Shown here: piece after piece, positions 33,311-40,425 of the stretch
How the letters are laid out: each line of letters opens with the position of its first letter
How positions within the stretch are numbered: position 1 is the stretch's first letter
Source: a virus
DNA: 49,092 nt
IMG/VR virus record: IMGVR_UViG_3300028025_001202
Location: 1 to 49,092 of that record
Strand: one strand, 5' to 3'
The notes under the pieces: model-generated
Told to the model about the DNA's origin: nothing
Database searches by the model: none
What the model saw: the letters and a program-made list of their open reading frames with translations, nothing else
Position numbers and translations under genes: made by a program

Positions 33311-35520
33311 ATCTTGTTAATTCTACTGAAGGAACCAGTGTTATCGTAAGTTGCAAATTTAATGCTTATTTTTGACTCTTTTTTCTCAGGCAAATATACG
33401 TGCTTTTGATTTGCCATAATAGCATATCCCGAACTAATTGACGCATCATACTTTGTTCTGTCGTTTATGTCGAATTTAGCCCAGTCTTGAAGTGTTCTAT
33501 TAAACGGCATATTTCCTATTTCATCAGGCTGACGGTAGTTACCCTCCATGTCTAATCCTATATTACGTTCGATGTATGTCTCGATTCCAGTTGCATGTGC
33601 TTGCTTAATGTCTTCACTTGATGACGGTATACCACCAATCTCTCTTTCCGTGAAAGATAGTTTGTGTACATGCTTATCGGGCCTGTTCATTGAGAACCCA
33701 CGGTAGCCTCTATTCTTAAAATGATATAAAAGTCTAGCCTTGTTATTCTCGCAAAGGATAGGCATACCATAGAACACACAAGCCATTAGGACCTCTTCAA
33801 AGAATATTTCTGCTGTCTGTGGACGAGCAATGTATTCTAAAAAGAAAGTATTGGATGGGGCTCCTGTCATATTAAACTTGGTCAATCCGTGAAGCGAACC
33901 GTTTGATCCACCAAAGGTCGCACCTGAGATGTCGTAGGGGTCACAACCAAACGCACCAATATGCTCATTGCCCGGATATCTATTCCCATTTTTAGTAATA
34001 TAATTATTGTTTACGCCCGGCCCTGGTATCCAAGATACTAAGAACCTACCGTTTTTATCAGGAGTCCAAATAACTTTGGTGTCTTTCTCTCCGTTAGCCC
34101 AGTGAAAGTAGCCACGTGTTATTACGTGGTCTTGAACTAAGCTGTCATTGTAGTCTATCTGCTGATAAATTTTAGTCAAGTTAAATAAAGATGACTTGGT
34201 CTCATCACGGAAAGCGTGTGACTCTGTTCTAGGAAACTGACGATAGAATTCATTTAGTGCATCAGGATTAGCCTTTAGCGATGCAACTTCATTATTCCAA
34301 TACTCAATTACCCCTTGCGTTATCCAAGTCCCCTCTGCCGAACGTACAGGCTTCTCAGGTCTTTCTAAGACTGCGTGACCATACTCGTCAATATATCCCT
34401 CAAAGTTATACTCCATCGGGATAAAGAGCGAATACAGACCTGAAATAGTCTGACCATTCTGGTTTCTTTTCTTGACGTTTGAGTCATAGTAAATCCGTTT
34501 ATAGTTTTCTCCACCTTTGTCGAGTGCGTTTGATGTTGAACCCATCATACACTTGCCAATAATCCTGGCACCTAAACGAAGACAAGTTTTTCTAACACGC
34601 CAACCGTTCTCTATGTTCATAGGACGCTCTAACTTAGCAGCCTCATCCTCAACCAAATATAACAATTTTTCTCCATCATAACTGTTGTCCGCTGTGTTAC
34701 GCCAGTCAATAGTTGTATCCAATCCGTCAATCTCTTCCTCGTTCTCCTCGTGCATATTCTTACGAGTAATCTTAGAAGCTGGGACACGGAATGCAAGTTC
34801 TGTTTTTGGTGCAGACATACCATCACGCACGGGTTGGAAAAAGAATGGATAGTTATTTGCAATCGGAACTACCTTATCGGTAAACATCTTCTTAGCATCG
34901 GGCCCCGTCTTAGATGTCAAACCTATACGAGCATCCTTAGCTAAGGTTGCGATGTTGACAGCTTCTGATGAAGCCATAAATGAGAAACCTGAACGACGGT
35001 TCTTAAGGTAGCACATGCCAAAGCATCTGCTGTCAGCCTTACACGCTTCCCAAAATATAAAGAATATTCTGTTTGATTCACGGAAGTCAGGATGACCTAC
35101 GTCAGTCTTTGACCATTGCAAGTACATATAATGTGCACCTGTGATATAAGTCTTATCGCCATTATTAATAAACCAATAGCCTAGCTCACGTCTGTCAAAC
35201 TCTTTCTCGATGTAGTCTACCCATTGAGACTTAAATGAATTGTCACGACGGTTCCAATCAAAGATGGTCTTGATGCGAGATAGCTCTTTAGGTAGCTCTG
35301 TGGCTTTCCACTTGTTACCATCGTAGTCAACCTTGTCGGGAGCCAATGGTAGAGCAACTCTTAGGCCACTGATATTGTAGACCTCTCCAATCGTGCCATC
35401 TTTTGACACGACCACAAAGTCGTACTCAGGGTCCCAACCATACTCCCAATCTTTCTTTGCATTTCTTTTTGCAAGAATCTTATCAGGAACGGTAGACTCA
35501 TCAATGTAAAATAAACTCAT
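33307..35520 (-). CDS. terL: Terminase large subunit
   Basis: 737 residues. It is the packaging motor, with an ATPase half and a nuclease half. The Walker A position reads KNRRSGFSF (173-181), lacking the standard GKS/T lysine; Walker B is LLYLVEDE with D292-E293, and the coupling motif is MMGSTSN (325-331). The nuclease half has GAFGCDPYD with D527 and D530. The N-terminus is long, with about 170 residues before Walker A. It is coupled by ATGA to both the upstream oxygenase and the downstream portal. The assignment rests on motif order and on neighbours. Confidence 0.88.
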   Translation of the reverse strand: MSLFYIDESTVPDKILAKRNAKKDWEYGWDPEYDFVVVSKDGTIGEVYNISGLRVALPLAPDKVDYDGNKWKATELPKELSRIKTIFDWNRRDNSFKSQWVDYIEKEFDRRELGYWFINNGDKTYITGAHYMYLQWSKTDVGHPDFRESNRIFFIFWEACKADSRCFGMCYLKNRRSGFSFMASSEAVNIATLAKDARIGLTSKTGPDAKKMFTDKVVPIANNYPFFFQPVRDGMSAPKTELAFRVPASKITRKNMHEENEEEIDGLDTTIDWRNTADNSYDGEKLLYLVEDEAAKLERPMNIENGWRVRKTCLRLGARIIGKCMMGSTSNALDKGGENYKRIYYDSNVKKRNQNGQTISGLYSLFIPMEYNFEGYIDEYGHAVLERPEKPVRSAEGTWITQGVIEYWNNEVASLKANPDALNEFYRQFPRTESHAFRDETKSSLFNLTKIYQQIDYNDSLVQDHVITRGYFHWANGEKDTKVIWTPDKNGRFLVSWIPGPGVNNNYITKNGNRYPGNEHIGAFGCDPYDISGATFGGSNGSLHGLTKFNMTGAPSNTFFLEYIARPQTAEIFFEEVLMACVFYGMPILCENNKARLLYHFKNRGYRGFSMNRPDKHVHKLSFTEREIGGIPSSSEDIKQAHATGIETYIERNIGLDMEGNYRQPDEIGNMPFNRTLQDWAKFDINDRTKYDASISSGYAIMANQKHVYLPEKKESKISIKFATYDNTGSFSRINKI

Positions 35521-35978
35521 ATCTTTTTTAAGAATGCAACTTGAACAATTCTAGAATCTTCTCCTTGTCCATAATTATTATAGATATTCCTAGAATGTGG
35601 AATTATAGAATCAAATACAAACAACCTATTAAACTTGGCGTTGGTAATCAATATTTTATTGTAACATTCGTCATACAAAGTAGTACCATCTTCTTCAGGT
35701 GGATTCTTTGTTAGATATAATATAGCAGTCAAGTCGCCCATCATTTCATCTGTATGAATAAAGTTTGGTTCTACTTGCCCCTCAGGAGATATACGAATAA
35801 AGTTATGAGCAATCTCATAATCAGGGTGCATATTTAATAATAACTGGGCAAACTCATCTCCATCTCTAGGCTGTATTCCTTTAAACACTTTGTCTCCATC
35901 TGGCACATCATAGAATTCACCACTTAAAACATCTTGTAAGTGTTGATCGGGGTTCGGCAAAAAATTGTCTATTACCAT
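35517..35978 (-). CDS. 2OG-Fe(II) oxygenase, prolyl 4-hydroxylase-like
   Basis: 153 residues. It has the iron triad of the double-stranded beta-helix oxygenases: H75-x-D77 in FIHTDEMMGD and H128 in IIPHSR, with R143 as the likely 2-oxoglutarate ligand. The size fits small phage prolyl hydroxylase-like proteins. It lies between terL and the small helical gene with four-base and one-base overlaps. Its substrate could be a virion or host protein or DNA; the sequence does not decide. A collagen-like fibre is made by the same phage, but its repeats have almost no proline. Confidence 0.85.
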   Translation of the reverse strand: MVIDNFLPNPDQHLQDVLSGEFYDVPDGDKVFKGIQPRDGDEFAQLLLNMHPDYEIAHNFIRISPEGQVEPNFIHTDEMMGDLTAILYLTKNPPEEDGTTLYDECYNKILITNAKFNRLFVFDSIIPHSRNIYNNYGQGEDSRIVQVAFLKKI

Positions 35979-36259
35979 TATTTAGTCTTTGCTCTTTGTT
36001 CTGCGAACCCACGGTTGGTAGGTGCAGAGTTACCAACTACTCCCTCGATAATATTATTCTCCTCCTCGACTCTTTTAAGAATCTCAAAAGCGTCCATGAT
36101 AGCCAATTTCTTTGCTGCCGCTGCATTCTTAAGTTTGTCTGCAGACAAGTCATCATCCATGTGGGTGACAATCTTTTCCTCAGCAACCTTGATTAACTCC
36201 TCAACGGCTTTATACCCAGAGTCAATGATGCGTTTCTTTAACTCAGTTATTTTGTTCAT
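35978..36259 (-). CDS. Small helical protein, possible terminase small subunit
   Basis: 93 residues, fully helical and charged (LSADKLKNAAAAKKLAIMDA), with a flexible C-terminus. It lies two genes upstream of terL where a small terminase subunit would be expected, and no other candidate is seen. It lacks a clear helix-turn-helix, so the assignment is weak. It overlaps its upstream neighbour by 17 bases. Confidence 0.6.
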   Translation of the reverse strand: MNKITELKKRIIDSGYKAVEELIKVAEEKIVTHMDDDLSADKLKNAAAAKKLAIMDAFEILKRVEEENNIIEGVVGNSAPTNRGFAEQRAKTK

Positions 36260-36806
36260 CTAATTTAATTGTTAGATTCTTAGTATACATACGGTACACT
36301 TTCTGACCATCAATATAGAATGGATACTCGCTCTCAGGCTCAAACGTGACCGTGTCACCCTCTTTTAATCCTAATGCTAGTGCTTCTTCATTCGGGTACT
36401 TTATCGTGCCTACAAGAGGCTTCTCTGCGTCCGCAGTAAGTATGCCTGTGTAGTCATTCTCCACAGGAGAAATAAACACGTAGCGACCAATACCAATCCA
36501 ATCTGCACCAGGTTTCTTGTATGCATACGGATCATCAATAAAGTACAAGTCCTCTCGGAAGTAATTCCAAGCAGACTTCTCTCTACCACGCATATCGTAA
36601 TACAACCTAAAAGTATTGTGATGCACAATAATCGTATCGCCTGGTTCAACAGGACCCTCGTATCCAATAGGCGTAGAGATAACAACAGCCTCACGCATAG
36701 TGGCAAGGTGGTCTTCTTTCGATGTAGAAATAATGAGCTCTCCCCTCGTGTTGTCATATCTCTTGCCATCACGGGGTTGCACTATAAAGTAAAATGGGGA
36801 CTTCAT
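36243..36806 (-). CDS. Hypothetical beta-rich protein
   Basis: 187 residues with a strand-rich pattern. VVISTPIGYEGPVEPGDTII and the later LKEGDTVTF resemble the loop and barrel of GroES-type folds, and the middle has conserved-looking HHNTFRLYYDMRG and EDLYFIDDPYAY. I cannot assign a family with confidence; a GroES-like barrel is the best structural guess. It lies upstream of the packaging genes. Confidence 0.65.
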   Translation of the reverse strand: MKSPFYFIVQPRDGKRYDNTRGELIISTSKEDHLATMREAVVISTPIGYEGPVEPGDTIIVHHNTFRLYYDMRGREKSAWNYFREDLYFIDDPYAYKKPGADWIGIGRYVFISPVENDYTGILTADAEKPLVGTIKYPNEEALALGLKEGDTVTFEPESEYPFYIDGQKVYRMYTKNLTIKLDEQNN

Positions 36807-36807
36807 A

Positions 36808-37026
36808 TTAGAAATCTATATTATATTCAATTAAGAATGGCATGTTGCCATTAATCTTTTTCCATAAGACCACCTCATCATTAGCCTCGATGTAGATTTC
36901 AATATCTCCTGCATCGGTCTGACGAATCAAATGTATCTTATAGTTTCCTTGTAGCACAGATTGATTATGCATATAATTCATTGCATTCTTATAATCTGCA
37001 CCAACTGATATCTTACGAATTACCAT
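36808..37026 (-). CDS. Hypothetical small protein
   Basis: 72 residues from the ATG at 37026 (MVIRKISVGADYKNAMNYM). The longer frame to 37116 lies inside the upstream gene and is not favoured. A short N-terminal helix is followed by strands (GDIEIYIEANDEVVLWKKI). There is no motif. It overlaps the upstream gene by 14 bases. Confidence 0.65.
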   Translation of the reverse strand: MVIRKISVGADYKNAMNYMHNQSVLQGNYKIHLIRQTDAGDIEIYIEANDEVVLWKKINGNMPFLIEYNIDF

Positions 37027-37267
37027 CTTTATTCTTGATTTCTCCAGTAGCAAAGTCAATCGTGATATCTCCGTACTTAGCGTGTAGTTCTTGCTGAATG
37101 CTAACGTGCGTTGCACCAGCTACATCTAATTGAGCTAAAACAGATTGCTTCTCTAACTTGGTGTTGTGGATTTGAATCTCAGCGTCTGCCAAAGCATTGC
37201 GAAGATTTCTGATTTCTGTGTGAGCCGCTCTGAAACGGTCCAACTCGTCTTGTGTTAATTTATCCAT
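37013..37267 (-). CDS. Small coiled-coil protein
   Basis: 84 residues. Residues 1-60 form an amphipathic helix with coiled-coil spacing (LRNALADAEIQIHNTKLEKQ), and the C-terminus reads ELHAKYGDITIDFATGEI, a pattern I have seen in small proteins of many phages of Bacteroidota. The function is unknown. It is the first gene of the packaging part of the leftward block, next to the divergent glycosyltransferase. Confidence 0.7.
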   Translation of the reverse strand: MDKLTQDELDRFRAAHTEIRNLRNALADAEIQIHNTKLEKQSVLAQLDVAGATHVSIQQELHAKYGDITIDFATGEIKNKDGNS

Positions 37268-37280
37268 TGTATTATATTTT

Positions 37281-37312
37281 TTTGTAAAAGTACTAATTAT
37301 ATTTTAATTTTA
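37281..37312 (+). promoter_or_regulatory. Possible promoter of the glycosyltransferase
   Basis: TTTG at 37281-37284 and TAATTTTA at 37305-37312, 20 bases apart, approximate the -33 and -7 elements of Bacteroidota promoters; the last base departs from TAnnTTTG. The ATG follows only four bases later, so the message would be nearly leaderless. The 49-base gap is divergent, and the only + strand gene in the right block needs a promoter near here. Confidence 0.3.
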
Positions 37313-37316
37313 GCAT

Positions 37317-39350
37317 ATGAAGCTACTATACTTAATTCCTCACTGTTCAACTGGCGGGATGCCTGCATTTGTTTTACAAAGTATTATCTGCAGTAATTTA
37401 GATATAGAGGTGGTAGAGTATCAATGCCATAGCCTAGATTATGTCGTACAACGTAATGCCATTAAAAGTCTTGTTCCTTTTCATACTTTGCACGAGGACA
37501 AGATGGAATTATTTAATATCATAGCTAAGTTCAACCCTGACATTGTTCACATTCACGAGCCAGCTGAACGCTTTAATCGTGATATGATATCTGAATTATA
37601 TCGTGAAGACCGAAGGTACAGAATTGTGGAGACGTGTCACGACGTGTCATTTAACCATGACAAAGAAAAGATATTTAATCCTGATGCGTATTACTTCTGC
37701 ACACCATATCACTTAGAGACATTCGCTTCATCGCCATCTTACAAAGAGGTGATTGAGTTTCCAATAGATGATAAAAGAAATGACCTGTATCTAAATCCTT
37801 TTGACACAAGAGAAATAAACGTAGTCAATGTGGGATTATGGACTCCTGGTAAAAACCAAGCTGAGGGTCTTGAAATAGCTAAGAAGTATCCACATATGAA
37901 CTTTCACTTTGTTGGAAACCAAGCTATAAATTTCAAGCATTACTGGGAGCCATTAATGAAGGATTTGCCAGCCAATGTGAAAATATGGGGAGAAAGAAGA
38001 GATGTAGAAAATTATATGAGATGGGCAGATATATTTATGTTCAACTCTACTTGGGAGTGTAACCCTTTGGTATTACGTGAGGCAATATCTTTTGGTAAGC
38101 CAATTATAGCTCACAACCTGCCACAATATGGCTCAATGTTTAATAAGTATATTCAACCCATAGATACTGACTTAAATACTATTAAATGTAATTACACTAT
38201 ACCTACAGATAATACATCTTGGAAATTCTGGGATAAACAAATGGCATTCTATAATAAAGTAATGACACTAGACAAACAAGAACAAGATGTAACCATCATC
38301 CAACACTTTGTTGGTCAACCATACCTAGAAATTAAATCAGGACTGAAAGCCGACTTTAAGGTACAATACTTTGATGGCGACAAGTTAGTCTACGAGAATA
38401 CTATCGGATCAAATAGTTGGGTAAAACTAAATAGACAATACTATACTAAGTGGCATAGTAAAGTCTATATGGATGGTAAACTAATTCACGATAACGTACT
38501 CGACCTAGAAGGCAAGCGTGTGTACATCGCTATATCTAGTAAGTCATTAGGCGACACAATTGCTTGGGCTCCATACGCTTTAGAATTCCAAAAGAAGCAT
38601 AAGTGTAAAGTAATTATGTCAACTTTTTTGAACAAAATACTTGACATTCCTGAAATAGAGTTAGTAAAACCTGGAACAGTGGTGCCTAACGTGTATGCTC
38701 AATATAACATTGGCTGGTTCTACGACACAAACAAAGAGCCTGAACTACCTAACACAATTAAATTACAAGAGGCAGCTACTAAGATATTAGGACTTGAGTT
38801 TAAAGAGATTATGCCTAAATTAAAGTATGAGCCAGGTAATAATAACTATGGTAAATATATTACGATAGCTACTAATTCTACAGCTGGGTGTAAGTTTTGG
38901 ACAAAAGAGGGATGGCAAGGAGTGATAAACTATTTGCACGGAAAAGGCTACAAAGTAATTAATGTATCACTTGAGCCTAATCCTTTTGATAACTGTGAGC
39001 AGATTATTAATTATGACATCCAAAAGACAATGGCTATTATTCACCATAGTCAATTTTACCTAGGCTTAGGCAGCGGAGTCTCATGGTTAGCAAATGCATT
39101 AGGGAAAGAAGTAGTTATGATTAATAACTTCGCTGCAGATGGCCACGAGTTTGAGTGTATACGTGTGACTAACAAGTCAGTATGCAACAGTTGTTGGAAC
39201 AACCCTAACTTTAAATTCGATGCGGGGGATTGGGACTGGTGCCCCATCTTTAAAAATACTCCCCGACATTTTGAGTGCCAGAGGAGTATATCTGCTGATG
39301 ATGTAATATTACTTCTTAGTAAAAACGCCAAGCAATTGGGCCTTAGCTAA
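37317..39350 (+). CDS. Two-domain glycosyltransferase: GT4-like plus autotransporter O-heptosyltransferase (TibC/Aah-like)
   Basis: 677 residues. Residues 1-320 are a GT-B fold of the GT4 type (LLYLIPHCSTGGMPAFVLQS at the start, then NVVNVGLWTPGKNQAEGLE and ECNPLVLREAISFGKPIIAH). A strand-loop-strand segment (about 325-400) leads into a second GT-B domain of the bacterial autotransporter heptosyltransferase family: SLGDTIAWAPYALEF, then LGLGSGVSWLANALGK. Its four-cysteine iron finger is intact (C623, C626, C642, C654). In bacteria these enzymes add heptose to Ser/Thr of autotransporter repeats; the fused GT4 domain could extend or supply the sugar. It is the only + strand gene in a leftward block and overlaps the end of the next gene by 42 bases. 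The fibre's GTS repeats are the obvious candidate target. Confidence 0.88.
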   Translation: MKLLYLIPHCSTGGMPAFVLQSIICSNLDIEVVEYQCHSLDYVVQRNAIKSLVPFHTLHEDKMELFNIIAKFNPDIVHIHEPAERFNRDMISELYREDRRYRIVETCHDVSFNHDKEKIFNPDAYYFCTPYHLETFASSPSYKEVIEFPIDDKRNDLYLNPFDTREINVVNVGLWTPGKNQAEGLEIAKKYPHMNFHFVGNQAINFKHYWEPLMKDLPANVKIWGERRDVENYMRWADIFMFNSTWECNPLVLREAISFGKPIIAHNLPQYGSMFNKYIQPIDTDLNTIKCNYTIPTDNTSWKFWDKQMAFYNKVMTLDKQEQDVTIIQHFVGQPYLEIKSGLKADFKVQYFDGDKLVYENTIGSNSWVKLNRQYYTKWHSKVYMDGKLIHDNVLDLEGKRVYIAISSKSLGDTIAWAPYALEFQKKHKCKVIMSTFLNKILDIPEIELVKPGTVVPNVYAQYNIGWFYDTNKEPELPNTIKLQEAATKILGLEFKEIMPKLKYEPGNNNYGKYITIATNSTAGCKFWTKEGWQGVINYLHGKGYKVINVSLEPNPFDNCEQIINYDIQKTMAIIHHSQFYLGLGSGVSWLANALGKEVVMINNFAADGHEFECIRVTNKSVCNSCWNNPNFKFDAGDWDWCPIFKNTPRHFECQRSISADDVILLLSKNAKQLGLS

Positions 39351-39578
39351 AACAGTAATAGTCTCACTGTCTTTCACAAAAGTCTTAAGAGTCTCTTGAT
39401 CCGACGTATCTAGGTCAAGAACTTCACCTTTGTTTAAAGCAAGAGCCCATTCCCAATACTTCACAGCATCACCCTTGGTCTGCTGAATAAGTGTGTTAGC
39501 TAATAACTTTCCAGAATTAGCACCTTCTAGTTCTTTACCGTCTAAATCGGTTAGATTAAAATTAAAGTTTAGTTTCAT
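39309..39578 (-). CDS. Small conserved-looking protein of the tail region
   Basis: 89 residues from the ATG at 39578, which follows a good promoter; the longer frame to 39626 is rejected. It starts MKLNFNFNLTDLDGKEL and has a helical core (DAVKYWEWALALNKGEVLDL), a pattern common near tail genes in phages of Bacteroidota. It may be an assembly factor; its function is unknown to me. Its 3' end overlaps the converging glycosyltransferase. Confidence 0.7.
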   Translation of the reverse strand: MKLNFNFNLTDLDGKELEGANSGKLLANTLIQQTKGDAVKYWEWALALNKGEVLDLDTSDQETLKTFVKDSETITVLAKAQLLGVFTKK

Positions 39579-39595
39579 ATTTATGTTATTTTTAA

Positions 39596-39626
39596 CAAAT
39601 TTAAGCAATAGGTTCTTCAGATGCAA
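39596..39626 (-). promoter_or_regulatory. Bacteroidota-type promoter, best match in the window
   Basis: On the minus strand TTG (39624-39626), a 20-base spacer and TAAATTTG (39596-39603) match the -33/-7 consensus TTG-N19-23-TAnnTTTG exactly. The ATG at 39578 is 17 bases downstream. It lies within the last codons of the preceding gene. Confidence 0.55.
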
Positions 39627-39960
39627 CTACTTCCTCTACAATAGGTTCAGGCGTAGGCTCAGGAGTAGGCTCAGGAGGAACCGGAGGAATATAGTCTCCT
39701 GTGATGGTTAGGTTTAATTGCTCTGCAATCCAATCCCAAGCAAAAACGTCACTCTGCCATTCAGCATAAGCCTCGCCTGTCATTGATAAGTTACCTTGAG
39801 CAAGTTGTGTACCTACATTACCATTTTCTGTTGTAGAAAATAACCCGTACCAAAAAGTAGCAGATGTGTTTAAAGTTACATTAACTGCATAAGCATTTAA
39901 TATAGTTGCTTGTTGTACTGTGCCATTGTCCCAAATAGAGACTGGTGAAATTGTTTTCAT
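39601..39960 (-). CDS. Small tail-associated protein with Pro/Glu repeat tail
   Basis: 119 residues from the ATG at 39960 (MKTISPVSIWDNGTVQ); the extension to 39999 overlaps the upstream gene and lacks support. The N-terminal 85 residues are beta-rich and the C-terminus is a PPEPTPEPTPEP spacer ending in an acidic tip. It lies just downstream of the fibre genes. It is probably a small virion component. No family is recognised. Confidence 0.65.
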   Translation of the reverse strand: MKTISPVSIWDNGTVQQATILNAYAVNVTLNTSATFWYGLFSTTENGNVGTQLAQGNLSMTGEAYAEWQSDVFAWDWIAEQLNLTITGDYIPPVPPEPTPEPTPEPIVEEVVASEEPIA

Positions 39961-39989
39961 GTATATATTTTTTTTAAAATTACTAAAAA

Positions 39990-40424
39990 TTAAGGACAAC
40001 CTGTTTGTCCTGACACTATTTGTATTGACCCATTGTATCCTGCAGGCAGCGTAGTTTGCGATGTCCCATTATAAGTATAGAACACAGGAGTAATACTAGG
40101 CAATACATATCTCTGTCCTACTCCTAATGTAGGAGCAATCTTTGTCCACGCAGCAGCACCACCTGAGCAGTTATTAAGCTGGTAGTAGGTAGCAGGAGTA
40201 GCAACTAAATTACTCTTTACTACTAACTGATTATTACTCTTGCCTGCCAATGGAGCTGCTTGAATATCAACCGCTGATAATGCACCTGTTTTTGTTATCT
40301 CCCTGTTGCTAGGTATGCCCGGAGGAGGGATTGAACCAATTTGTATGAACACATTATTGTCTACAGCATTCTGTAGATTTGCCCAACTAACACATTGATT
40401 ACTTGCTAAACCTGCCCAAGACAT
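39990..40424 (-). CDS. Small tail protein sharing a C-terminal module with the stabilisation protein
   Basis: 144 residues. The last 65 residues (YYQLNNCSGG, then GQRYVLPSITPVFYTYNG and YNGSIQIV) closely match the end of the 1378-residue stabilisation protein. The first 80 residues include SNREITKTGALSAVDIQAAP, which looks like a tail-fibre attachment segment. It starts two bases after the fibre stop. The shared module suggests a common exposed domain on two virion proteins, perhaps for adsorption. Confidence 0.75.
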   Translation of the reverse strand: MSWAGLASNQCVSWANLQNAVDNNVFIQIGSIPPPGIPSNREITKTGALSAVDIQAAPLAGKSNNQLVVKSNLVATPATYYQLNNCSGGAAAWTKIAPTLGVGQRYVLPSITPVFYTYNGTSQTTLPAGYNGSIQIVSGQTGCP

Positions 40425-40425
40425 A

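Noticed and set aside
35517-35978. Prolyl hydroxylase acting on the collagen-like fibre
   Set aside because: The Gly-X-Y arrays have almost no proline, so collagen-type hydroxylation of them is unlikely; I keep the enzyme but not this target.
36243-36806. Naming the 187-residue protein a GroES co-chaperonin
   Set aside because: Two GD-loop segments look GroES-like, but the length is about double and the mobile loop is not recognisable, so only a fold hint is given.
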